A DNA stretch of 64,000 bases from Silene latifolia (Eukaryota; Streptophyta; Magnoliopsida; Caryophyllales; Caryophyllaceae), in assembly GCF_048544455.1 (NCBI RefSeq), contig NC_133526.1, forward strand, positions 7,270,001 to 7,334,000, in the 5' to 3' direction. Made by a program: the position numbers and the translations under genes. Of this stretch, positions 1 through 9,726 are shown piece by piece (the stretch's first letter is position 1; every line of letters starts with the position of its first letter). Below the pieces are notes generated by a model that was given only the letters and a program-made list of their open reading frames with translations, had not been told where the DNA came from and did no database searches.

Positions 1-977
1 TGTTAGTAAGAGAGAGTATGGGAAGGAAATGATCTCACAAAATTCAACTAGAGGGATGAGAACACATTGCTACATTCAAGTGGCTGCTTCAATAGCTGAC
101 TCTTGTTTAATTCAATTGTTATTTCTGAACTCCCTCTTTTATTTTTATCTTTTTTTTATTTAACTTTTTGATTTTCCTCAATTACTTGTCTGAAAATAAT
201 TTACTTATTCTGCTCGGTACCAAATAAGCTAATTTAATTTTCTCCTCTTGAACCGGGCTTTATGAATGCCCACACTGGCTGTAACCTATAACTTTTATTT
301 GTTCTCTTGTGAAGCATCTGTTTTCCAGGTCTCTCTCAAGCCCTTTGCTTCTCTTTGCCTACCTCCTTTAGTTTAGGTTTTTAGTATCCTTCCTGTGCAA
401 ATGTCCTTCGCCTTTGTTTCTTTCCAAGTCCTTGATCATTTTTTCTTCCAAAGTATAAACCCAGAACATGTCTCTTCTCCATTCTGGCAACACCAACACT
501 CGGACATTGGTGTGACATTTAAATTCTTCAACTGGAAACATAACAAAAACATGGTATTTTAATAAACGGTCAACTCTGATACCTAGACACATACGTGACG
601 CCATGTCGGATACTTTGCTGTAAATTAGTAAAACCATATATCGCATTCCAGCATACACTCTGCTGCAGTTATATTTTCCTGTAACTGCCTTGGAGCTGGA
701 TGGTCAATTACTGCCATCTTTTTTGTTCTGCATTTTATCTTGGGTTGACTGGTGCTGCATACCAACTACCAAGTTGCTAGTTTTAGATCTAAGCATCTCC
801 ATCCTTTCATATTTTTTCTTACTATGTGTCACTCCTTTGGTGTCTTTTAATTGATCTTTATGTGTTTGCTGAACCATGCCTTTGCTTGATATAGTAAACT
901 GAATTTGATCTGTGTGTTGTTACTGAATTTAAAATTAAGCTTCTTTAATACAATGTCTTCTCTTTAATTCTCCTTAG
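1..977. other. Upstream/intronic sequence of the ZCCHC8-like gene, no exon recognised
   Basis: AT-rich, T-rich sequence ending in a pyrimidine tract and acceptor AG at 976-977. It most likely contains one or more introns of the CCHC/PSP gene whose first visible exon starts at 978. I could not place an earlier exon with confidence; the 5' end of the gene probably lies outside the window. Confidence 0.4.
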
Positions 978-2922
978 GGGCTCAGAATTTTTGGATGCTC
1001 CACGATGTTTCAACTGTAGCTCATATAGTCATTCTCTAAGGGAATGCCCAAAACCTAGAAACAATGACGCCGTTAATAACTCCCGCAAGCAGCTCAAGTC
1101 AAAACGTAATCAAACAGCGGGTATGCGTAATCCTGTTAGATATTATGAGGACACTCCTTCAGGGAAGTATGAAGGGCTGAAGCCTGGCAGCCTTGATGCT
1201 GAAACAAGGCGACTTTTGGGTCTTGGGGTAATAATTCTTCTAGTTCACTGTTTATTGTCCTTTCTTACGTTTTTAAGCTTGTGTTTCTATTACGCTCAAG
1301 AGTAGATAGGATAATACTGGAGTGGGTTTCTTTGATTACCAGAAACAGTTGCTTATCTGGTTACAGAATTAGCTCTCATTCATCTAGTTCGTGATGTTAG
1401 TAACCTGTTAAGCCTGATAACTTTTTGGGAAGTGGCATTATGATCAGCTTTCTCTCCCTCTTGATGTTGTTTGTTAGTGTTTGGTAAAACTGTCCTTAAA
1501 TATGGTTTTCTTATTACTTGACAGGAGTCTGACCCACCTCCATGGCTTAATAGAATGCGAGAAATCGGTTACCCTCCCGGATATCTAGGTAGGCATGTGG
1601 TAAATCAACTTGTTTAAGTTGTGTTTTTTCCTTCCATTCCTGTCCTTTATGCTCTAGCGATGATAGCTGTGTTACCCCGACTTTCCGATACGGGAGTCGT
1701 GTCTGACACATGTCGATTGTCGGATACGGCTATTTTGTGCTATTTTTTCAATTTTTTGGTCTAAAATGAAGTGTCGTGTCGGTGTCGGACATGCGACACG
1801 GCAGCTAAGTGATGTCTTGGAGTAACATAGGTATAATGATAGTACTTGTTCCGGTAGGCATATATGCTGGATTGTGAGTGGGTTGTAGATTTTTTTTTTC
1901 CGATCATTGTAGACTGTAGACTCCCTGGAAATATGAGCCTTTTGGCCTTTCTCTTGGCTGGGCCTTCCTCTATAGGTGGATAGTGGAGACGAAACATGAA
2001 TGAAAAGCTATTTAGCCGCCTTCCTCTCTACCCGTTACTGTCTGCAGCTCTGAGTTCCTCGAATTTTCCATTTCATTCTCCTTAGTTTTTAATGTTAGGA
2101 TTTACAATGGAAATCGGTACTTGAACCTTAGTGGAGAATGGAGATCGTTCTCTAGTCTGAGCAACTGTAAATGTTATTTAGTGTCCCTGACTTGTTTATC
2201 GATGAATGAAGGTAATGGGGCCTTTATGAAAGAACAGATAATGTTTGGCTTATGAAGGAATATTGGAAAAATTATTTAAAAAACTGGTGTTTCATACTTT
2301 CAAGACGTCACTTTTTTATGTGAGTTTCTTTCTGAAATTGGCAGAGCCAGACGATGAGAATCTTCCTTCTGGGATTACTATCTTTTCTAGTGAGGAAGTT
2401 AAAGACGACAAGGAGGATGGTGAAATTGAAGCAGAACTTGATGACACGCCAAAGAAAATGAGTGTAAATTACCCTGGCGTAAATGCCCCAATCCCCAAAA
2501 ATGCGGATGAGAAAGATTGGGCTGCTCGACCTTCAATTCCCGATCGTAATCGTAATGGCGATTCTGGTCGCTTTACTCATTCCTCGATGGAGCCTAATCG
2601 ACGCTTTAGGGAGAAAAATAACCAAGATTTCAAAGAGGACGCACTTGGCTTTGATCGATCTTCTCGATACGCATCAAGGTATGGTGATCAAGATTTTAAT
2701 TCCTCATCCCGAAATCGGAGAGAGGACGATTCTAGACCAAGGAGCCCTACCTATGGACGGTCTACGGGAGAAAGAGGTAGAAATGACCCTTTGGAGTCGG
2801 AAGATTCTTTAGCTTACAGCTTATACAGCTCTTTCTCGTATGGTTCTGATGTCAGCAAGGCTGATTATACTCCGAGAAGCAGAGATCGAGAGGATAGACA
2901 CCGGAGTCGTAGAGAGCGGTAA
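978..2922 (+). CDS. CCHC zinc-knuckle and PSP-domain protein, ZCCHC8-like (5' partial)
   Basis: Three visible exons: 978-1227, 1525-1588 and 2345-2922, with GT-AG junctions that keep one frame. Exon 1 encodes a zinc knuckle (CFNCSSYSHSLREC, spacing C-X2-C-X4-H-X4-C) followed by the start of a PSP motif (KYEGLKPGSLDAETRRLLGL). Exon 2 completes the PSP motif (DPPPWLNRMREIGYPPGYL). Exon 3 encodes an acidic stretch, then an Arg/Ser/Asp-rich tail (SRDREDRHRSRRER). This order matches the plant relatives of human ZCCHC8, a scaffold of the nuclear exosome targeting complex that joins the helicase MTR4 to nuclear RNA decay; the plant role is inferred from the family. The amino-terminal part is missing from the window. 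The final codons and TAA overlap a consensus donor (CGGTAAGT near 2919), so the frame may instead be spliced to a later exon. Confidence 0.82.
1667..1830. mobile_element. Small hAT-like MITE (degenerate copy)
   Basis: Imperfect terminal inverted repeats (CTGTGTTACCCCGACT at the left, TTGGAGTAACATAG at the right) surround a core rich in GTGTCGGACAC-type words. It matches the better preserved element at 14544-14731. Its flanks (GATGATAG and GTATAATG) no longer form a clear target duplication. It lies in the intron between PSP exons 2 and 3. Confidence 0.55.
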
Positions 2923-3507
2923 GTAGGAAGATAGATATATCACCATTTTTCTGAAAGTTTTGACTGGCATAGTTCCTTCTCTTGAAAAACTGTAAAATCA
3001 ATTAGTAGCCACACCCACAAATTTGTACAGGGTGTTTACGGCTACCAACTCTGTTGTATCAACTGTTTTTCGTGTATGTATCAGTCCGCCTGTGTGCTTT
3101 TTCGTTTAATACCGAGTTTTTCATGTAACTTTTACGACTAAAACTAATAATGAATGTGCTATTTTTTTATTTTCTTTTCTTTTTGGTGTAAAATATGCTA
3201 TAAGTTCAGTTTTCATGAAGATGCATTTTAAACCAAATTCATATAAATTCATATTTGACCTAATAATGAATTTACCACATTGACATTTGCAGAAATATAC
3301 TGTTCTTTGGGATTAAGACTCTGATGTTGACATTTGCAGAAATATGTGTAACCTTGGTAAGAGGTTGGAGTATGTTTTTACATCGGTAGATTCTTAGGCG
3401 CCCTTTTTTGCCTGCCGTTCCTTTTTTCTTTTTGGTGATTCTCGCGATGAATTACATTGAAGTCTAAGCCAGGAAGTCCACAAACAAAGGCGAAGCCGGT
3501 GCTATAA
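2923..3507. other. 3' flank of the ZCCHC8-like gene
   Basis: AT-rich sequence after the predicted stop. It probably contains the 3' untranslated region or an untranslated-region intron, given the strong donor at the stop codon. No other gene seen. Confidence 0.4.
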
Positions 3508-3825
3508 GAGCAAGCCCAATGGTAAGCAACAATCAACTAGCTTGGCAAATCAATAAGCTACAACCATTTCAAGCTAGTAAACAATTCCAATGATTTAGTT
3601 AGCTTTAATACTAGCTTGATGGGACCCACATGTCAAATTATTTATTGGAACAATTTTTCTATTGGTTGATTGATATTTGTGGGGCCATATAAGCGAAGTA
3701 AAGCAATGAAGAACAATGCCTTAATCCAAGCCCAATCTTCATGGCTTCTCCATGGTGTAGAAGAACTAGCTGCACGATTTTAAGAAATTGCAAAGCAGTC
3801 CCTGCCTTCACCATTAGACTTGCTC
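3508..3825. mobile_element. PIF/Harbinger-type MITE
   Basis: A 318-bp non-coding element with terminal inverted repeats GAGCAAGCCCAATGGT at the left and ACCATTAGACTTGCTC at the right. Both sides carry the 3-bp duplication TAA (3505-3507 and 3826-3828), typical of PIF/Harbinger (Tourist-like) elements. No transposase. Confidence 0.75.
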
Positions 3826-3828
3826 TAA

Positions 3829-4592
3829 GAGAACATGAGAATAAAAGCTTCAAAAAACAAGTGTAAAAACAACTCAACGCGTGACGACTCCTGAAGAAAC
3901 AATGAAATTACATAATTTCTTCACCAAATTAGTACTACTCAAGGAGCTTGGAGATGAGCCGAAAATCGGAGACAATCTGAAAAATCGACATATCAAAACG
4001 GTTCCTTATCACGTCTATTTGACCATCATCTCTATGAAATCCCGAAGCTTGATCGATCATTATACCCGTCTTAAATTTTTATTTCATCTCCGAAATGCAA
4101 TATCAACACATTCAGTACTCACACACCCCCAACAACTTAACAAATCACCAAACAAGCTACGACAACATAGAACAACTGACTGAAACACCCAAAACAACTC
4201 CAAAAACAGTGAACATCAAACTTTATGTGCTCATTTTCTTCGAAATTCATCTTTGCTCAAACCCTGGAAAATCTTAATAGTTTTTTCGTTCATATCGATT
4301 TTATCAATCTATAGAACCTCCTTACAAAAAGACCTTCATTTGCCACATTAAGGTCAAGGCCGAAAGCATCCACTTATTATTCGTAGACTAAAAGAACGGA
4401 AAAATTCACGTGGTACCCTCGAACTTTGTCATTTTGCACATGGTACCCAACTTTGTGCTCAAACCCTCTTATGGGTATTTCAAAAAAAAAAAAAAAAAAA
4501 AAAAATGCTCGAAAAAAACCATCAAATTATTTACCGTTTGACAAAATTATTTAGCCGAAATCTTCAAAACTCTCTATCTACCAAAATAAAAC
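3829..4592. other. Intergenic; includes a 24-bp poly(A) run
   Basis: No convincing gene. A run of 24 adenines occupies 4482-4505, preceded by CACGTGGTACCCTCGAACTT-like sequence that appears repetitive. The last ~90 bp are the probable 3' untranslated region of the VQ gene on the minus strand. Confidence 0.45.
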
Positions 4593-5264
4593 TCAAGTAA
4601 TTTGATTAAAACAAGCAAAATTGTAGTTAAGTTGATCATAAACGGGTGGTGGATCGCCCGTTTTGCAAAATAGATTCGGCCCATTGCTCATCAGGAAGGG
4701 CAAATCAGGGACCAATGGGCCTAGACTTTGTACGGGAGGCTGGCCAAAAAGGCCAGTCTCCATGCACGGGTTCAAGTACCCAACCGGGTCACCCATAATA
4801 CCGCTACAACCATTTTCCTCGGTAATGACCGATGATGATTCATTATCGTCACTACTAGTACTACTACTATTATTATCGCTAATACAATTATTAGCGGTCA
4901 TAATATTAGTAATCATTTTATCATTAATCATACGATCATTCGACAAATTGGACCCACATTTCCCAATTTTTTTAGGGCTCGTGCTCACATTTACGTCCTT
5001 CGATTGTGAGGACATACCCGTAAGTTTTTGAACCAAAGACATAAAATCCCTAGGATTTGTATGTATGACCTTGGGAGAATGTGTGTATATAATAACCGGG
5101 CCACGTTGGTTGTTGTTGGCTTTATGAGTCGGAATTACGAGCGAGGGCACGGATCTCGAGGACGACGATCGCTTAATTGCATGGGATACCCTATGGACTT
5201 TCAAAGGGGAAGATGACATGCCATTATGAAGATTATTATTATTATTGTTGTTTTCTCGTTTCAT
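4593..5264 (-). CDS. VQ-motif protein (VQ8/VQ20/MKS1-like)
   Basis: A single-exon frame of 223 codons with the signature FMSLVQKLTG at about residues 74-83, a match to FxxhVQxhTG. Just before it lies RGPVIIYTHSPKVIHT, the conserved upstream block of the VQ8/VQ20/MKS1 (VQ21) clade. An amino-terminal basic, Ser-rich block (KVHRVSHAIKRSSSSRSV) could act as a nuclear localisation signal. The middle is Asn/Ser-rich low complexity and the tail is rich in Pro and Phe. VQ proteins are small nuclear partners of WRKY transcription factors and MAP-kinase substrates in defence signalling; that role is inferred from the family. Lack of introns is usual for VQ genes. The first ATG is chosen because a TATA box sits about 90 bp upstream. 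Confidence 0.88.
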   Translation of the reverse strand: MKRENNNNNNNLHNGMSSSPLKVHRVSHAIKRSSSSRSVPSLVIPTHKANNNQRGPVIIYTHSPKVIHTNPRDFMSLVQKLTGMSSQSKDVNVSTSPKKIGKCGSNLSNDRMINDKMITNIMTANNCISDNNSSSTSSDDNESSSVITEENGCSGIMGDPVGYLNPCMETGLFGQPPVQSLGPLVPDLPFLMSNGPNLFCKTGDPPPVYDQLNYNFACFNQIT

Positions 5265-5348
5265 AATTATATTATATTTCTTGTTATTTAGATAATGATC
5301 ATATTATATTTTGTGTTCATTAATGGTTGAAATTGTGAGATTTTACCT

Positions 5349-5359
5349 ATATTTATAGA
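5349..5359 (-). promoter_or_regulatory. TATA box of the VQ-motif gene
   Basis: On the minus strand the sequence reads CTCTATAAATATAGG. It lies about 90 bp upstream of the VQ start codon, a normal spacing for a plant core promoter with a short leader. Confidence 0.6.
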
Positions 5360-5365
5360 GGGATA

Positions 5366-5711
5366 AAAACATTTTTTTTTACTTTTTTTTACCAACTATA
5401 ACCTTCATTTGTTATTGCCGATATTTGCGGTTAAGTTTAGGATTAACATGCGATGAATTTGTGAAATGTAAAACAGTGAGAGAAAGCTGTAACTACTTCA
5501 CTGGTAAGTAGGAAATAGGACATTTTAGTAAATTTGTGGAAATAACAAACAAATTAAGAGGTTGTTTATAGTCCATTATTAAGTTGATGATAAAGTCTTA
5601 TGTGAAACCATTATACATGTAAAACTAATAAATAAACGTAATTGAGGATATGCCCGACGGTTATATATTAATCTTTTTGACAATACTGCCCCTATCATTT
5701 CCCCCTCCCAA
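5366..5711. other. Upstream region of the VQ gene
   Basis: AT-rich with a T-run at 5371-5390. No gene or repeat recognised before the inverted-repeat element at 5712. Confidence 0.35.
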
Positions 5712-6985
5712 AAACATTTTGCATAACCATTTTCCCCTCCCAAAAAGAAGTTAGAGGACGATTGTTTCGCGCATGGGTATGGGTTTGGAATCAGGAATCA
5801 TACCTAGGTGGTATCGGGTTGGAACTCCATTCCTCATACCTTGCGTTTGTTTCAATTGTAAGCGGTATGAGTTTGAAATTAAGTAAAAGTTGAAATATAT
5901 AAAATCCAAGACTTTAATTAATAATTTAAACATATTAAATCATGAAAATAAAGATTTGATCAAATAATTCAATAAAATATTTCATTTTCAATATGTTATT
6001 ATATTTATTTTCACATTTTTGTTAATCATAATTTGATACATATGGGTATCAATCTCATACCCACTCCTCTTTTTGGGTATGAGATACCCATACCTAGGGA
6101 TGGCAGTCCCACCCTTACCCTGTGAATATCCATCCACCCGAAATTAAATGGGTGGGATATGGATGACGAATTTTTTTCGAATTTGGGGTAGGATATGGAT
6201 ATGGGTGAATTTAGGGTGGGATATGGATTATCATCCCTCACCCGCTTAACCACCTTGTGGATATCCGAAATTAATATTTATAATTAATTTTTTATTAAGT
6301 TAATAATTATTTAGGTCATTAATGATTTTCCTTCACAAGTATATTTTTTTATCAGTAATTTTACTTAATTTTAATATCATAATGTTATTTAGGAAAAGTA
6401 AAAAATGGGTTTATGTGGATATTGTTATTTTCACTAATCAAAGTAACTTACTTTTGTTAGTTTAATCAATAATATAACGCGTTGGTGGTTTCTTTGTAGT
6501 TGGCGTGCCGTATTTGTATGGTCACTTGCTTTGCAAAAATACTTTGTTGTTGGATATATATTGGGTTGCTATTTGCTAAAACATATTGTTATTTGAATTA
6601 TGTATGCCTTTTAATTTTATCGCCACAATTTTTTTACGATATATTATCTTTAAATTTTATAAGCTGTGAAAATATCCAACGGGTACCCGCTCCACCCGCT
6701 TCACCCGGTGGATATGGATATGGATGGATGAAAAAAATATTAAATGGATGAGGGTGGGATATGGATGACCATAAATTAAATGGATATGGATATGGATATG
6801 GCTCCACCCCATCCATATCCCACCCATTGCCATCCCTACCCATACCTCATGAGTTTGAGATATGGGTATGAAACCCCCAAATTCGCTAAACAAATACTTG
6901 GTATGAGTTTGACTCATTCCAAATTCATAGCTCATACCTTTAATGAATGAACCAAACACCCCCATAATGGTTATGCAAAATGTTT
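5712..6985. mobile_element. Non-autonomous inverted-repeat element (outer, interrupted)
   Basis: A 20-bp inverted repeat, AAACATTTTGCATAACCATT at 5712-5731 and its exact reverse complement at 6966-6985, brackets AT-rich sequence with ATGGGTATGGG-type words near both ends. It is split by a second element at 6096-6837. No transposase and no clear target duplication, so the superfamily is uncertain. Confidence 0.5.
6096..6837. mobile_element. Mutator-like non-autonomous element nested in the outer element
   Basis: Perfect 10-bp terminal inverted repeats, AGGGATGGCA at 6096-6105 and TGCCATCCCT at 6828-6837, are flanked by an identical 10-bp direct repeat ACCCATACCT (6086-6095 and 6838-6847). A duplication of 9-11 bp points to a Mutator-like element. 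Subterminal regions are rich in GGATATGGATATGG repeats. No coding capacity. Confidence 0.7.
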
Positions 6986-7009
6986 CCATTTGGAAAATGT
7001 AAAAGAAAT

Positions 7010-9350
7010 GAGGACGTTTGAGGTTGCATGAATGCGATAAACGAGACTCCTGCAAAAATCGGATAATTAGGAACAATAGATCAATGGTTGTTATTTGCGG
7101 CTTAAATTGAACAAGTTAATTTCTGAAGTGACCCAAAACACATGATAGAAAAATCGAGAGAAAAAGAAACGTGATCCGAAGCTACCTCCCGAACAGCTCA
7201 AATTGAAGTGTAATACACGATTTTCGGCATTCCTGGTCCCGGAACAAAACTGGTTGTAAATCACACGAGCAATTCCTCGAGTCAACAAAGCGGCCACATA
7301 AATTTTGACAAGTAAATGAAGATCTTTGAGGTTGCATGTATGCGATAAACGAGACTCCTGCGAAAATCGGATAATTAGGAACATTAGATCAATGGTTGTT
7401 ATTGGAGCTTAAATCGAACAGGGTAATTTCTGAAGTGACACAGGACACATGGTAGAAAAATCGATAGAAAAAGAAACGTGATCCTGAGCTACCTCCCGAA
7501 CAGCTCAAATTGAAGTGTATAATACACAATTTTCGGCATTCACAAAAATGCCTGTAAATCACACGAACAATTCCTCGAGTCAGACAAAGCGGCCACATAA
7601 ATTTTGAGAAGCAATTGAAGATCTATGAGGTTGCAAATATGCGATAAATGAGACTCGTGTGAAAATCGAGTAATTAGGAATAATAGATCAATGGTTGTTA
7701 TTTGGGGCTTAAATCGAATAGGGTAATTCCTGAAATGACCCAGGACACATGGTAGATAAATTGAGAGAAAAAGAAACGTGATCCGGAGCTACCTCCCGAA
7801 CAGCTCAAATTGAAGTGTATAATACACGATTTTCAGCATTCCAGGGTCACGGAACAAAAATATCCATAAATCACACAGATAATTCCTCGAGTCAGACAAA
7901 GCGGCCACATAAATTTTGAGAAGCAAATGAAGATCTTTGAGGTTGCAAATATGCGATGAGACTCGTGCAAAAATCGAATAACTATGAAAAATGGATTAAT
8001 GATTGTTAATTGAGGCTTAAATCGAATAGGGTAACTCCTAAAGTAACCCACGACACATGGTAGAAAAACCAGCAGAAAGAGAAATGTGACCTAGAACGAC
8101 CTCCCGAACGGCTCAAATTGAAGTGTATAAATACACGGTTTTCAGGATTCCAAGGTCCCGGAATAAAAATGTTTGTAAATCACATGGACGGTTTATCGGC
8201 TTAGATAAAACGGTCACACAAATTTCAAGAAGCAACAGAGAACGTTTAAGGGTGTCGGAATGAGATAAACGAAACTCGTGTGAAAATCGGATAATTAGGA
8301 ATAGTGGATTAATAATAGTTGTTATAGGGGGCCGAAATTGAATATGGTAACTCCCGAATGACCCAGGACACGTGGTAGAAAAACTGGGGGAAAAATAAAT
8401 GTGACCTGAAGCGACCACCTGAACAGCTCAAATTGAAGTGTATAATACACAATTTTCTGGATTACGAGTTCCAGAACAAAAATGACCGTAAAATTACATG
8501 AACGGTCCTCGAGTAAGATAAAGCGACAACACAAATTTTAAAATGCATCAGAGAACGTTTAAGGGTCTCGAAATGCTATAAACCAGACTCGTGTAAAAAT
8601 CGGATAATTAGGATTAATGGATTAATAGTTGTTATTTAGGGCTGAAATCGATTAAGGTAACTCCTAAAGTGACTCGAGACAGGTAGTACAAAGACCGGCA
8701 GTAAATGAAATGTGACCCTGAGCGACCTCTTGAGTGGCTCAATTTGAAGTGTATAATACACGGTATTCGGGATTAAAGAGTCGCAAAACAAAAATATCCG
8801 TTAATCACATGAATGGTTTCTCGAGTCAGATAAAGCGGCCACTTATTTTGAGAAGCAACTGAGGAAGTTCGAGGATACTGGTATGAGATAAACAAGAATC
8901 ATTCAAAAATCGGATAATTAGTATTTAAGGCTTAAATAGAATAGGGTAACTCCTGAAATGACCGGAACATGTGGTAGAAAAATCGGGAGAAAAAGAAGCG
9001 CGGCCCTGAGTAAGCTCCTGAACTGCTCAAATTGAAATGTATAAATAATGCACGATTTTCAAGATTCCAGAACAAAAAAAATTGTAAAACACAAGTACAC
9101 AATGACGTTTTATCGAGTCAGACAAAACGGCCACATAAATTCTGAGAAGAGAGAACATTTAAGGGTGTCGATATGAGGCAAACGAGCCTCATGCGAAAAT
9201 CGGATAATTAAGAATAATGGATTAATAGTTGTTATCCGGGGCTGTAATCGAATTGCGTAAATACTGAAGTGACCAAGAACACGTGGTAGAAAAATTGGCA
9301 GAAAAGGAAACGTGACCTAGAGCAACCTCCAAAACGGCTTAATTGAAGCA
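7010..9350. repeat. Tandem array, about eight copies of a ~305-bp unit
   Basis: The same block recurs head to tail. The anchor CGGATAATTAGGA or a close variant appears near 7060, 7368, 7667, 7976, 8289, 8600, 8911 and 9201, spacing 290-313 bp. Each unit also carries versions of CGAACAGCTCAAATTGAAGT, AATACACGATTTTC and AAGCGGCCACATAAATTTTG. The left copies are most alike and the right copies more diverged. No unit codes for a convincing protein. Confidence 0.85.
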
Positions 9351-9726
9351 CTTGTGCGCGTACGATGTACAAAAACGCCTGCAACTCACAAGTCCAACTG
9401 TTGCAGCACAGACATTTTTTTTTAAAAAATAGGATGCAACGACAGCATTAGAAAATTGAAACAAGAACTGTCATTGGAAACAGAACCAAAAAAACTACAA
9501 AAAATAAGTTGCAAGTAAATTAGGGTGAAAGATAAAATCAAATGAAAAAATAATTCTAGTGTTTGATCTTAAACTGTTAATACATTCTTAAAAAAAAAAA
9601 AAAAAAACAACAGGTTGAATACACACGCCCGCCCATATATCGCTAACACTGCCTGTAAATCTGTAATTGTCCTGCAACATGTCTCAAATGTTGATGCAAC
9701 ATTGCCAAACTCAATTGCTTTTTGCA
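9351..9726. other. 3' flank of OZ copy A
   Basis: AT-rich with A/T homopolymers at 9415-9427 and 9590-9607. Its right part is shared with the 3' flanks of copies B and C (words CAGGTTGAATA, CTGTAAATCTGTAATTGTC), so it belongs to the OZ duplication unit and probably contains the 3' untranslated region. Confidence 0.5.

Noticed and set aside
3881-4277. Overlapping plus-strand open frames of 60-100 codons
   Set aside because: No start context, no domain, low-complexity Gln/Thr/Asn text, and they overlap each other in different frames.
4663-5216. Plus-strand open frames opposite the VQ gene
   Set aside because: Shadows of the minus-strand VQ coding sequence, which has the clear FxxhVQxhTG motif.
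7010-9350. Possible CRISPR-like repeat array
   Set aside because: The whole ~300-bp unit repeats without unique spacers, and the DNA is eukaryotic; it is a tandem satellite-like array.
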